NCBI RefSeq assembly: GCF_017565765.1
Contig: NZ_JAGDYP010000014.1
Span: forward strand, 1-40,241
Direction of reading: 5' to 3'
Source: Capnocytophaga bilenii
Lineage (GTDB): Bacteria; Bacteroidota; Bacteroidia; Flavobacteriales; Flavobacteriaceae
DNA length: 40,241 nt
Positions within the stretch are counted from its first letter, which is position 1, and each line of letters starts with the position of its first letter. The position numbers were made by a program, and so were the translations under genes. Below the pieces are notes generated by a model that saw nothing but the letters and a program-made list of their open reading frames with translations, did not search any database and was not told where the DNA came from. Shown here piece after piece: positions 1 to 9,864 of this stretch.

Positions 1-3000
1 CTACAATAGGTTGTACTGTTACATTAGTAATTGTAAGCGTACTGCCCGTACCGGTAGTTGTACTACCATCAGCATTCACTACACGGTCATTGTTAAATAC
101 ACTTGGCGTAGTACGTGTACCTGTACCTGTTACCACAAAACCATCAGGATTTATTTGTGGCGTAGGTTGTGTAATAGTAACAGTTAGTTGACCATTGCTG
201 CAGCCCACAGGCGTAGCAGTAGTACATAACTGATAACTGATAGTATACACACCTGCAGGGGTAGTAGGTGGTACTTTCACATCACCAGTCGCTGGGTCTA
301 TAAATGGTGTATTAGCAGGTACCGGTGTTACAGTAAGTGTTGCATTACCTCCAGTTGATAAGGTTACCGATGCCGTACCAATACGGTCGTTATTAGTAAT
401 TCTACCTATAGTGCGAGTAGTAGTACCAGTAGGAGTCATTGGCACTGTATAGTGGTCTGCCCCTATGATAGGCACTACAAATGTTTGTACTGTTGCCGAA
501 AGTGTTGTAACTGTACTACAGTCGCCCAATACGGCTCTCACTACGGTAAGGGTAGCAGTATCACTCACAGTTACGGTGTGGGTATATACCCCCGTTGTAT
601 TCATAGTAACTGTTTGCACTGCGCCACCATTATAGCTATAGGCTACTCTTGCTCTTGGTGTTGCCTTCACTACAAAGGCTACTGTTGTTGCTACTCCTTT
701 TTCTATCGTTGCAGGTATAGCGCGCACTTCCTCTACAGCAAGCGTAGGTACTGTAACACTCACTACTGTTGATGTTGCTACCACATAAGCACAACCACTT
801 TGGTAGTAAGCTATCACTCGGTAATGTTTACCATTGAAAGCTGGTGTTACCGTTTTCAGTGTAAAGGTATACAATCCTCCATTAACGCTCGAACCTGTAG
901 GTATTTGCGCTGTAGCATTAGCTATAGTCCAACCTGTACTACCGTCATCCGATTGTTCAAGACGATAGCTAACGTTGGCATTAGGTGTAGCACCTGGCAA
1001 TGCTGCTTTCAAATCAAACTTCGCATCGTTAGAACCCACACAAGCTACTATTGAACGTGGCTCTTGGGTAATCGTAACCGTAGCCTCTTGTATAGAAGCA
1101 GGACACAATTCCACTACATAGCCACCACCGGTACTACCTGGGTCGGTAATAGTAAGTGTTTTAAATGGCTTGTTAGAACGTATGGTAACTTTCGCTTGTG
1201 TATAAGCTGCTCCGCTCGATACCCTTGCTCCTGTTACACTAAGTGCTGTATTTTGGCAACCTTCAGCTGTTACGCTGATAGTACCTGTACAATCTATAGC
1301 AAAGTCCGCTAAATCAGTAGTACCTCCAAAGCCTGATAGCCATACTTGTACACTAGTTACTGGCTTCTCAAAGTGGTAAGACAAACGTTCTCCTTTACTT
1401 CCATTCTTATTCAGTATAGGATAGCCTGCCATTATCGTACGCTGACACATAGTGCCCGAAGTATAAGTAAAGGCATTGAAATAATCTACTGTGCCCGTTT
1501 CTATCACACGGGTAACAGTCATACCTGCTATTTGTGCTGTAGTGGTACGTACACCTGCTGTTGCAGGGAATTGCAAGGCTGGGAATGTAGTACAAGCACT
1601 GCCCGCTACATTCAATTCCACCATATAAGGGTCAGTAAGGGTAAGCTCACAACTACCTTTCTCTATCTTAGTAACCGATAAAGTAGTAGGTGCTGTTACA
1701 CCCGCTTTGGTAAGGGTCGCTACCCCTGTAGCATCCAATATAATGCTATCTGGCAATTCACTGCCGTACTGATAAGTAACTTCAGCGTTAGGCGTACCCC
1801 TGAAGCTAAATACTACCGTAGTAGCTGTATCCGCTTCCAATTGCGATGGGGTAGCGCTTAGGCTCGTCAAATTCACATTATTAATAGTAAGTGTCGCTAC
1901 ACTGCTGGTAGCTGTAAGGTTCACTGCGGTACAGCCTGTTATGTCATAGCTAAATACCACTCTATAACCTTTGTCTGCTACTGCTGTGTGTGCATAGTTA
2001 GTAATACCATTAGCTGCAAGTGTACCCGCAGCACCTGCAATATTACTCCAGCTACTACCATTAGTTGTTTCTTGCCATTGGTATTTCACATTGCCCGTAG
2101 TATTCTCAAGTACTGCTTTAGCGGTAAAGGTTACCACCGAGCCTGCACAACTCGACTGACTTACTGGCTGAGTCGTTACACTTATGGTAAATGGCTTAAT
2201 AGATGAAGGACACAACTCTACCAAATATCCTCCTGCGTTACTATCCAAAGCATCTACTACCAATTCTGTAAAAGGTTGGTCGGAAGTGATGACTACGGCT
2301 ATATCATTGCCACGAGTTTTTGTTGTGGTTACCACGCCGCCTATTACGGTCATATTATTCCTACAATCCGAAACTTGTAACTGCAAATTACCACAATTAG
2401 TGGTAAACTGAACCCTATCTCTATTTGTTGAGTCCGTTACATCGTAACCTAACAGCCAAACTTGGGCTCTTTTTACAGGTTTATCAAAAGTATAAGTAAC
2501 CTTAGTAGCATCATTATAATAAGATGCCCCCACTACTGGATAACCTCCTGAGTAAAATGAATTACATGATATAGAATTTGAAAAAGAGGTGTAAATCTGT
2601 TTATAAGTACCATTAATGTTACGTGTTACTATAGTTCCATTAAAATTCGCTACGGCATTGGTAGCTACTGAAGGGAACATAGCAGCCGGTACGCTATCGC
2701 AATCTTCATCTTCATTGGTAGTTACTCTCACCTTTACCGCTTTTTCAATAGTACAATTGTTTGTCAACTTGGTAATAGTTACTTCAGTAGTTTCCGAAAG
2801 AACTTTTTGGAATGAATAGCTACCACTTGCTGGTATAGTTATAGTAGGCTGTGTTACTCCATTGATATGGTAATTCACTACTGTATTAGGCGTACCTTTT
2901 ATAAAGAAAGTAACTGTAGTGGCAACACCTTGTTGTATAGTAGCAGGCACAGCTCTAAACTCATTAAGCTCTACTTTATCAATCACTGTAATAACAGCAG

Positions 3001-6000
3001 GCTGCGAAGTAGCCGTAACTACAACCCCTGCACACAACTCATAAGTATAAACTACTCGGTACTGTCTATTAGGAGTCCTTTTCTCAGCATAAGGATATAA
3101 GCTATAGATACTTGTTCCATTATTGGTTATAGTTCCTGATGCAACTCCATTATCAGTAGGAGCATCACTCCAACTACTACCATTATCAGTAGATTGTTCC
3201 CATTTATATTTAATCACACCAGTGAGCCCGTTTTTCAAAGCTACTTGTGAGGTAATATCTGCAGCAGTTTCAGAACATACTGTTTGGTTAGCAGGCTGCG
3301 TTGTAATACTCAATACATCTACCTTCTCTATTGAGTTAGGACATAGTTCTACAAACTCTCCACCTCCTAAATTTCCTTGTAAGTCTCTTAACTTCAATTG
3401 CGTAAATGGCTTATCCGAAGTTATCTTCACTGCCACGTCTGCTATTTGTCCTGATACTGATTCTAACGTACCATCTGACGAAATAGTAGTAGGGTATGTA
3501 GGTGCTTTACAGTCATATACTATCGAATAGTTTACATTTGCACAACTATTATTAGTACTTATTTTCACCTTATCTGCTCCAGATGCACTACTCAATACCA
3601 TCAACCATACTTCCACACTCTTTACAGGAGTCTCAAAATCATAAGTAACTTCTTGATTGCCTCCTGCTATTAGTGAATAACCTGCTGGATAACTTGATGC
3701 ACAAAATGCTGGATAAAGAGGTGATATTTGTGGTGTCGTACGTGTTACCCTTACTCCGTTAAGTGTTGCTTGCGCTACAGTAGCTTGAGGGAATTGTACT
3801 GCTGGTATACTACTGCACGAAGCATTTACTGCTACGGCTCTCGCCTCTAAATCATAAGTAGTTTCGCAACCATCTTTAGCAGCTTTAGTTACTTTTAGTA
3901 CTGTAGTAACATTGGTGCTACGTGCTGGGAATATATAAGTACCTGTATTAGGTATGGTAATCACTTGAGGTGCTGCACTGTCTATCTGGCAAGTAACAGT
4001 TGCATTAGGTGTACCCTCAATACGGAATACTACATTGGTAGTAGTACCGCTCTTAAAGCTATTAGGGGTTGCTTTCACTGCCGTTACCTTAGCACTCTCT
4101 TTCACAGTGTATTTAAATACATTAGAGTATTTAGCCCCCTTATTGCTTCCACACACAGCTGCATTAGTTTCGTATTTCACACGGTAATAAAGCGTAGTGG
4201 CTACAGTTGTATTACTTAGTGTAAAGCTTTTTTCAGCCCCTCCTGGGTTCGTATATTTTTGGGTAGGGTGGTCTGTCCAAGGTCCTGTGGTAGCTGTAGC
4301 ATACTGCAATTGGTAGTATTTCAGATAACCTCCTGCAGCTCCTGGTACCAACGATGCTTTTGCTTGTATAGTAGGTGCTGTAGCCCCTGTACAGATCTCT
4401 TTATCAGGATAAGTTGCTGGGCTTATACTAATGTTAATACCCGCATAGTCATCTACATCCACTACATTAATAGGTGCTACCGAGCTAGTTACTACCCCAC
4501 AGTTGTTACGCACTACTACATAGTAATAAGTAGTGCCTGTAGCTGTAGTAATAGGAGTATAGCTATTCTGGTTGCTGCCCACAGCAGTACCTCCAGTGGT
4601 GCTGCTCACAGTATTTTTATACCATTGGTAACTTAGCGTACCATCTCCTGTAGCAGCTACTTGCAAAGCTGTAGCAGCTGCACCTTTACAATAATTAGGA
4701 GTGTTAGCTACAGGTTGTGTATTAATGGTCAAAGCATCATTTACCGTTAGTTTAGCTGCCGTAGAGGTTTGCACTATCGCACCACATAGCATTTTAAACA
4801 CCACGCGGTATTGGCGGTTGTTGTAAGTGCTCTTAGTAGTAGGAGTAATGGTCAAATACACCTTAGTACCATTAGCCACTGAGCCACTTTCGCCGTTTAG
4901 GTTACCAAAGGTTACCCCGTTTTGGCTTTCTTGCCATTGGTAAGTAACGGTAGTATTAGCACCAGTTAGCGTAGCTTTTGCTTCAAATTTTGCAGCCTTA
5001 CCCACACACACGGTTGTATTTTGTGGGTGGTCTATACTTGTACTAAGTGTAGGCACTACGGGTGAAGTCTTACAGAACGACACCAACACCCCTCCAGCAG
5101 TACTACCATTGTCTATCACACTAATGCGTGAGAAAGGTTTACCGTCTTTAGAAGCGATTTTTATACCTACATCATTTCCATAAGTTTCAGCACCATCTTC
5201 CACGCCATCTTTAGCTGAGTTAAAGGTTGTAGTACCCTTACAATCCGATACCATAGTAAGTGATACTGCGCCACAATCTAAGGCAAATTTCACTTTATCA
5301 ACCCCACCACTACCTGGTGCAGCATCGCCCAAGGCAGTAAGCCATATTTCGGCACTGGTTACAGGTTTATCAAAGGTATAGTCTATTTGTTTTACCCTAT
5401 CATTGCGCAACCAAGGCAATTGCCCGTAGTCGTGTGTTTTTAAGCAATAGTTAGGATTATTCTTTATTTGGTATTTACCGCTACCTGTAAGTTTGCGAGT
5501 AACGTTCACTCCATTGGTAGCAACAGGAGTAGAAGTTTCATCTCCTCCAAAAGGATCTACAGGAAACGCCGTACAGCTTGCCCCGTTGTTAGTAGGCACT
5601 ACCTGCACCGAGTTAACACAAAGCACTACAAAGTAGCCTCCTGCAGTACTATTGTTGTCAGTCAATACCAATTCAGTAAATGGCTCTGTAGAAGTAACAC
5701 GTACACCCACATCGGTAATATGGCTCTCTAACGACTGCATTTGGTTATCGGTTACTATAAAAGCTGTAGGGTCACAAGCATATACAGGTTCTACAGAGGT
5801 AGTTCCCTTATTAGCTGTTAGCGTTACCATATCCACATTAGAACCGTTATCTTGACCAAAAGATACAAAGTAAATTTCGGCTGCACTCACTGGGCGTGAG
5901 AACTTATAAGTCGTCTTATTGATAGCATTGCTATTCATATAAGGCAGCTTGTTAGGATAAGTAGTAGTACTACCCAAGCAATAGCTATCGCTGTTGTTAT

Positions 6001-7936
6001 TAGAAAACGAAAGTGTTCCTTCTAATTTTCGTATTACATTGATACCTTCTACAGTAGCCCCTGCTTCTGCTACAGTGGTTGTAAATACCGAAGCTGGTAC
6101 GCCTTTACAGCTACCATTATCAAGTGATACCAATGAGGTAGGACATATTTCCATATAATAGCCATACCCTAAGTTAGAATCATCGGTAGCCACATCCAAT
6201 TTGGTGAAAGGCTTAGAAGAAGTTACTTTGATACTCACGTGAGTAGCGCGTCCATCACCGCCCGAAGTAACAGTATTACCATTGATATTTACCTGAGCCG
6301 AAGCATTACAAGAAGTAATTTTCTCTAAAGCCACCGTACCATTATTTACACTAAAGATAGCTTTATCTATAAATGTACTTCCAGAAACCCCTACCCCAAA
6401 TTTTTGTAAGTATATTTCTACACTCTTTATTGGTTTGTCAAATTCATAGGTTACTTTTCTTATCTTATCCGAGTCCATTTGTACATAGCCTTTAGGATAA
6501 GTACTAGTACCACACACTGGCTGATTAGGAGCTGTTTCAGCATTTCCATTAGAGATATATGAATATCGTACATCGCTATTCTGAATAGTACGCGCTGGCG
6601 ACAACGTACGAGAGTCGGGAGTTAAAGTACGGGTAACTGTAATACCATTTAGCTCTGCTTTAGCTGTCAGTGCTATATTAAATACAGGTGCTGGTATAGC
6701 TCCACAACCCTGTGTAATTTCCACTTTCTTGTTAGACCCTATAGTACAGCCGTTCAATTTCACCGAACGTATGGTAAATACAGCTGGGTCAGTCAAATTC
6801 TCAGTTACCACTACTTGCCCCGAAGCACCTAAGTTGGTTGTTTTATTTACTCCTGCTACATTATAAGTAACATCAGCATTTGGAGTTCCTTTAATGGTAA
6901 AGGCAACATTAGTAGCTCCAGTAATAATCTTAGGGTTAGCGATTAATTCAGTTACTATCCCTCCATTCACTGTTACATTTACCTCATCGGTAACTTTTTC
7001 CATCACACAATTTCCCGTGCCATAAGCATATCGGTAGGCTACTCTATAAAGCCCCGTATGCGATGGCAGAGGCGAACCTATAGTAAGCTTTACCTCTTGC
7101 CCACTAGTAGCAATTTTTTCAGTATCTATATTAGTCCAGCTGGCACCATTATCAGTAGATTTTTGCCATTGGTATTTAAGCACCTTTTTAGCATAAGTAG
7201 TAGTAAGTGCTGCTACTGATTTTAATACGATTTGTCCACCCCCTGCACAAGTAGTTTTGCCTTGCGGTTGTGTACTGATATCAATACTAAAGCGACTGTC
7301 CATCACAATCTTATTAATCTCCACCATCACAGGCTCTTGATGATTATTTGAAGGCTTACTCACTGCCAATATACTAAAGGGTTCTCCGTCAGCAGACTTT
7401 ACCTTTACTCGGTAGTTATTACGTCCCACCCCTTCTACATAGGCAACATTATTACCTGTGCTAACAGTAGTATGATATCCTTGGTTACAACCAATAGTTC
7501 CTACATCGGTAACTCTTAAGTTGGCAGTACCTCCTCTACCGCAAAATATACCAAAGGAAACCCTACCTCTTGTAGTGGTATTATTCTTTATCCCCATACC
7601 AATGAGGTCTATATCTACCTCTTTTACGGGCTCATTAAAGTAGTACACTATCATACCACTCCCCGTTGTATTAACGATGGCATAGCGTGCCCCTGTGGGA
7701 AAGCCTGCACAATAGCCATTAGAGGTGCTAAGCCGCCCAGCCGGAGCCAAGCCTACTGCATTTCCACCAAAACTACGGGTTACTTTTACCCCGTTAATCG
7801 TGGCGGTGTTTCCTGTACCAAAATGTGCTGGTGAGTATGGCAATTGTGCTCTTATTTCCCCTATAGAAAACAAGAAAAACATTGCCACCAATACACTTTG
7901 GACAAAATTCGTTAGTAATGTAAGTTTTCTTTTCAT
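1..7936 (-). CDS. Giant secreted surface protein with Ig-like repeats and seven copies of a Cys-containing module (3' end outside window)
   Basis: An uninterrupted frame runs from the ATG at 7936 to base 2 of the window (2645 codons), with the C-terminus cut off; I read it in the same frame at both ends. It begins with a signal peptide (MKRKLTLLTNF..., hydrophobic core, ending near IRAQ about residue 34). Two module types follow. One is a ~160-residue unit with a GVxVTR-like motif, a YC/SC cysteine, a central C and a closing ELCP-type motif; seven copies lie near residues 45-209, 415-600, 620-775, 793-958, 1380-1536, 1753-1913 and 2120-2283. The other is Ig-like (TQP...C.G..., YQWQ.S.nG..W.NI). 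Near the left edge a different repeat with an NNDR motif starts (DHYTVPM..., DGFVVTG...). Such architecture is typical of T9SS-exported Flavobacteriia adhesins, but the sorting domain is not visible here, so export by T9SS is inference. Ligand unknown. Promoter and 5' leader lie at 7937-8035. Confidence 0.9.
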   Translation of the reverse strand, partial: MKRKLTLLTNFVQSVLVAMFFLFSIGEIRAQLPYSPAHFGTGNTATINGVKVTRSFGGNAVGLAPAGRLSTSNGYCAGFPTGARYAIVNTTGSGMIVYYFNEPVKEVDIDLIGMGIKNNTTTRGRVSFGIFCGRGGTANLRVTDVGTIGCNQGYHTTVSTGNNVAYVEGVGRNNYRVKVKSADGEPFSILAVSKPSNNHQEPVMVEINKIVMDSRFSIDISTQPQGKTTCAGGGQIVLKSVAALTTTYAKKVLKYQWQKSTDNGASWTNIDTEKIATSGQEVKLTIGSPLPSHTGLYRVAYRYAYGTGNCVMEKVTDEVNVTVNGGIVTELIANPKIITGATNVAFTIKGTPNADVTYNVAGVNKTTNLGASGQVVVTENLTDPAVFTIRSVKLNGCTIGSNKKVEITQGCGAIPAPVFNIALTAKAELNGITVTRTLTPDSRTLSPARTIQNSDVRYSYISNGNAETAPNQPVCGTSTYPKGYVQMDSDKIRKVTYEFDKPIKSVEIYLQKFGVGVSGSTFIDKAIFSVNNGTVALEKITSCNASAQVNINGNTVTSGGDGRATHVSIKVTSSKPFTKLDVATDDSNLGYGYYMEICPTSLVSLDNGSCKGVPASVFTTTVAEAGATVEGINVIRKLEGTLSFSNNNSDSYCLGSTTTYPNKLPYMNSNAINKTTYKFSRPVSAAEIYFVSFGQDNGSNVDMVTLTANKGTTSVEPVYACDPTAFIVTDNQMQSLESHITDVGVRVTSTEPFTELVLTDNNSTAGGYFVVLCVNSVQVVPTNNGASCTAFPVDPFGGDETSTPVATNGVNVTRKLTGSGKYQIKNNPNYCLKTHDYGQLPWLRNDRVKQIDYTFDKPVTSAEIWLTALGDAAPGSGGVDKVKFALDCGAVSLTMVSDCKGTTTFNSAKDGVEDGAETYGNDVGIKIASKDGKPFSRISVIDNGSTAGGVLVSFCKTSPVVPTLSTSIDHPQNTTVCVGKAAKFEAKATLTGANTTVTYQWQESQNGVTFGNLNGESGSVANGTKVYLTITPTTKSTYNNRQYRVVFKMLCGAIVQTSTAAKLTVNDALTINTQPVANTPNYCKGAAATALQVAATGDGTLSYQWYKNTVSSTTGGTAVGSNQNSYTPITTATGTTYYYVVVRNNCGVVTSSVAPINVVDVDDYAGINISISPATYPDKEICTGATAPTIQAKASLVPGAAGGYLKYYQLQYATATTGPWTDHPTQKYTNPGGAEKSFTLSNTTVATTLYYRVKYETNAAVCGSNKGAKYSNVFKYTVKESAKVTAVKATPNSFKSGTTTNVVFRIEGTPNATVTCQIDSAAPQVITIPNTGTYIFPARSTNVTTVLKVTKAAKDGCETTYDLEARAVAVNASCSSIPAVQFPQATVAQATLNGVRVTRTTPQISPLYPAFCASSYPAGYSLIAGGNQEVTYDFETPVKSVEVWLMVLSSASGADKVKISTNNSCANVNYSIVYDCKAPTYPTTISSDGTLESVSGQIADVAVKITSDKPFTQLKLRDLQGNLGGGEFVELCPNSIEKVDVLSITTQPANQTVCSETAADITSQVALKNGLTGVIKYKWEQSTDNGSSWSDAPTDNGVASGTITNNGTSIYSLYPYAEKRTPNRQYRVVYTYELCAGVVVTATSQPAVITVIDKVELNEFRAVPATIQQGVATTVTFFIKGTPNTVVNYHINGVTQPTITIPASGSYSFQKVLSETTEVTITKLTNNCTIEKAVKVRVTTNEDEDCDSVPAAMFPSVATNAVANFNGTIVTRNINGTYKQIYTSFSNSISCNSFYSGGYPVVGASYYNDATKVTYTFDKPVKRAQVWLLGYDVTDSTNRDRVQFTTNCGNLQLQVSDCRNNMTVIGGVVTTTKTRGNDIAVVITSDQPFTELVVDALDSNAGGYLVELCPSSIKPFTISVTTQPVSQSSCAGSVVTFTAKAVLENTTGNVKYQWQETTNGSSWSNIAGAAGTLAANGITNYAHTAVADKGYRVVFSYDITGCTAVNLTATSSVATLTINNVNLTSLSATPSQLEADTATTVVFSFRGTPNAEVTYQYGSELPDSIILDATGVATLTKAGVTAPTTLSVTKIEKGSCELTLTDPYMVELNVAGSACTTFPALQFPATAGVRTTTAQIAGMTVTRVIETGTVDYFNAFTYTSGTMCQRTIMAGYPILNKNGSKGERLSYHFEKPVTSVQVWLSGFGGTTDLADFAIDCTGTISVTAEGCQNTALSVTGARVSSGAAYTQAKVTIRSNKPFKTLTITDPGSTGGGYVVELCPASIQEATVTITQEPRSIVACVGSNDAKFDLKAALPGATPNANVSYRLEQSDDGSTGWTIANATAQIPTGSSVNGGLYTFTLKTVTPAFNGKHYRVIAYYQSGCAYVVATSTVVSVTVPTLAVEEVRAIPATIEKGVATTVAFVVKATPRARVAYSYNGGAVQTVTMNTTGVYTHTVTVSDTATLTVVRAVLGDCSTVTTLSATVQTFVVPIIGADHYTVPMTPTGTTTRTIGRITNNDRIGTASVTLSTGGNATLTVTPVPANTPFIDPATGDVKVPPTTPAGVYTISYQLCTTATPVGCSNGQLTVTITQPTPQINPDGFVVTGTGTRTTPSVFNNDRVVNADGSTTTGTGSTLTITNVTVQPIV
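1090..7805 (-). repeat. Seven-copy repeated protein module inside the giant gene
   Basis: Translated copies lie at about 7805-7310, 6690-6140, 6080-5610, 5560-5060, 3800-3330, 2680-2200 and 1580-1090. The shared order is: GVxVTR-like motif; cysteine then a YP-like turn; Y.F..PV.S.E..L...G; D.v.f...cG...l; C; DV.v.i.S..PFT.L; D..s..GGY..ELCP.S. Copies 2-4 are almost contiguous, whereas copies 5, 6 and 7 are each separated by Ig-like domains. Copy 1 lacks the closing cysteine (VMVEINK instead of ELCP). Divergence between copies is high, so this is protein-level rather than DNA-level repetition. I do not recognise the family. Confidence 0.8.
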
Positions 7937-8005
7937 TAATAAATAATTTGATTATTAAGTTTTTGTCATTAATGGGTACAATTCACCCATTACAATTTTC
8001 AACCG

Positions 8006-8035
8006 CAAAATTACAAACTTTATACCAATCTTCAA
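8006..8035 (-). promoter_or_regulatory. Bacteroidetes-type promoter of the left giant gene
   Basis: On the minus strand TTG (8035-8033) is followed after 19 nt by TAATTTTG (8013-8006), matching the Bacteroidetes consensus TTG-N19-TAnnTTTG. Transcription should begin near 8000, leaving a leader of about 60 nt before the ATG at 7936. Confidence 0.7.
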
Positions 8036-8138
8036 AACAATAGGTAAAGATTAACAGAAAATTAACAGCTCTACCTATATTTCCCTTTAGTTGTCAAGCT
8101 ATTTTTTATAAGAGTGTCAGGAAGGTAACAAGCAAAAA

Positions 8139-8177
8139 ACTTTGCTAAAGGTAGTAAATTACAACCTTTAGCAAAGT
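8139..8177 (-). terminator. Rho-independent terminator of glyA
   Basis: Perfect 14-bp inverted repeat: ACTTTGCTAAAGGT at 8139-8152 and its complement at 8164-8177. On the minus strand the hairpin is followed by TTTTTT. It lies about 40 bp past the glyA stop. The stem belongs to a family also seen at 18158 and 35880. Confidence 0.85.
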
Positions 8178-8181
8178 CTCA

Positions 8182-8229
8182 TTTGCTAATTTCCAAATTT
8201 TCTAATTCCCAAATTTGCTAATTTGCAAA
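8182..8229. repeat. 16-bp tandem repeat (3 copies) overlapping the glyA stop
   Basis: TTTGCTAATTTCCAAA at 8182-8197, then two variants at 8198-8213 and 8214-8229. The last copy supplies the glyA stop codon and final codons. The same unit recurs at 14205-14247. Confidence 0.8.
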
Positions 8230-9492
8230 CAGCGGTCTATCTTCCATAAATAGATTTACCTCTTCGGCAATAGCTTCAAGAGCTTCATCGTTAGTATGGT
8301 TAGTAATAGCACGGTCTATAAAGTCGGCTACACGCTCCATATCGTCTTCTTTAAGCCCGCGAGTAGTAACCGCTGCTACCCCCACACGGATACCGCTGGT
8401 GATAAAAGGCGAGCGTGTATCAAAAGGCACCATATTTTTATTTACAGTTATATCAGCTTTGCCCAAAGCAATTTCGGCATCTTTACCACTAATGTCTTTA
8501 TTGCGTAAGTCTATAAGCATCAAGTGGTTATCAGTACCTTTAGAGATGATATCGTAGCCCTTGCCTAAGAGAATAGAAGCTAAGCGGCGTGCATTCTTTT
8601 GTATTTGTATAGCGTAATGCAAAAAGTCGTCTGAAAGAGCCTCGCCAAAAGCTATAGCTTTAGCTGCTACAATATGTTCTAAAGGACCCCCTTGGTTGCC
8701 AGGGAATACCGAACTATCCAACAAGCTCGACATCATACGCACTTCACCTTTAGGAGTTTTAAGCCCAAATGGGTTTTCAAAATCTTTACCCATAAGGATA
8801 AGCCCTCCACGAGGACCCCTAAGCGTTTTGTGGGTAGTAGTGGTAACAATATGGCAATGAGGGATAGGATCACTAAGAAGTCCTTTAGCAATAAGTCCCG
8901 CAGGGTGAGCTATATCGGCAAAGAGCAAAGCACCTACCTTATCAGCTATTTCTCTAAAGCGTTTAAAATCAATATCACGAGAGTAAGCCGAAGCTCCTGC
9001 TACTATCATTTGTGGTTTTTCGCGTTCTGCTATTTCCAAAATCTTATCGTAGTTTAGCAACCCGGTTTCTTTTTCTACCCCGTAGAATACAGGTTCGTAT
9101 AATCTACCCGAAAAGTTTACGGGAGAACCGTGAGTAAGGTGTCCACCGTGTGAAAGGTCAAATCCTAAAATCTTATCACCTGGTCTAAGGCAAGCTGCAT
9201 ATACAGAGGCGTTGGCTTGCGAACCGCTGTGTGGTTGTACGTTGGCGTACTCAGCCCCGAAGAGCAATTTAGCGCGATCTATAGCTATTTGTTCTATTTC
9301 GTCTATCACTTCACAGCCTCCGTAGTAGCGCCTGCCAGGGTAACCCTCAGCGTATTTATTAGTAAGAATAGAGCCTGCTGCTTCCATTACTTGCTCGCTC
9401 ACAAAGTTTTCTGAAGCTATCAGCTCAATACCTCTTTCCTGACGTTCTCTTTCGTCTTGAATAAGTTCAAAAATGTCAATGTCTCTTTGCAT
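8218..9492 (-). CDS. glyA: Serine hydroxymethyltransferase
   Basis: Cytoplasmic PLP enzyme interconverting serine plus tetrahydrofolate with glycine plus 5,10-methylene-THF, the main source of one-carbon units. The 424 residues match the usual family length. Family landmarks are visible: IELIASENF (residues 22-30), the [13 protein letters not shown] block (47-59), the SGSQAN PLP-phosphate region (89-94), and the PLP-lysine motif [14 protein letters not shown] with K222. The start [11 protein letters not shown] fits homologues. Monocistronic by layout: its own terminator follows, and a repeat array separates it from the gene upstream. I see no clear TAnnTTTG promoter in the 45 bp between the start and the array, so its promoter may lie in or beyond the array. 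The final codons are made from a 16-bp tandem repeat. Confidence 0.97.
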   Translation of the reverse strand: MQRDIDIFELIQDERERQERGIELIASENFVSEQVMEAAGSILTNKYAEGYPGRRYYGGCEVIDEIEQIAIDRAKLLFGAEYANVQPHSGSQANASVYAACLRPGDKILGFDLSHGGHLTHGSPVNFSGRLYEPVFYGVEKETGLLNYDKILEIAEREKPQMIVAGASAYSRDIDFKRFREIADKVGALLFADIAHPAGLIAKGLLSDPIPHCHIVTTTTHKTLRGPRGGLILMGKDFENPFGLKTPKGEVRMMSSLLDSSVFPGNQGGPLEHIVAAKAIAFGEALSDDFLHYAIQIQKNARRLASILLGKGYDIISKGTDNHLMLIDLRNKDISGKDAEIALGKADITVNKNMVPFDTRSPFITSGIRVGVAAVTTRGLKEDDMERVADFIDRAITNHTNDEALEAIAEEVNLFMEDRPLFAN

Positions 9493-9540
9493 CTTATATA
9501 ATTATTAATTTTGAATTCTAAATTTTACCCTTTTATTAAT

Positions 9541-9864
9541 TGCCCGTGCGGCTCGCACTCTCACAAGTCTCACAAGTCTCACAAGTCTCACCAGTCTCAC
9601 AAGTCTCACCAGCCCTTCCTTGCCCGTGCGGCTCGCACTCCCACCAGCCCCACAAGTCTCACAAGTCCCACTCGTCTCACAAGTCCCACTCGTCTCACAA
9701 GTCCCACTCGTCTCACAAGTCTCACAAATCTGCCCGTGCGGCTCGCACTCTCACAAATCTGCCCGTGCGGCTCGCACTCTCACAAATCTGCCCGTGCGGC
9801 TCGCACTCTCACAAATCTGCCCGTGCGGCTCGCACTCTCACAAAACTGCCTGTGCGGCTCGCAC
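9541..9864. repeat. GC-rich composite tandem array with hairpin core (29-, 18- and 9-bp units)
   Basis: Fills the glyA-GNAT interval. The core TGCCCGTGCGGCTCGCACTC occurs at 9541, 9621, 9731, 9760, 9789 and 9818, with a one-mismatch shorter copy at 9847. The last five are spaced exactly 29 bp apart. Between the early copies are six 9-bp units (TCTCACAAG and variants, 9559-9612) and three perfect 18-bp units (ACAAGTCCCACTCGTCTC, 9661-9714). The core contains GTGCG-gct-CGCAC, a 5-bp stem with a 3-nt loop. Composition is far richer in GC than the flanks. There are no unique spacers. A related single copy sits at 35857-35876. Confidence 0.9.

Noticed and set aside
452-7946. Many plus-strand frames of 60-135 codons opposite the left giant gene
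   Set aside because: They are antisense to a continuous 2645-codon frame with coherent domain repeats and are Cys/Tyr/Ser-rich shadows.
9541-9864. CRISPR array candidate (29-bp periodic repeats)
   Set aside because: The 29-bp period is the whole repeat with no unique spacers between units, and no cas genes are nearby.
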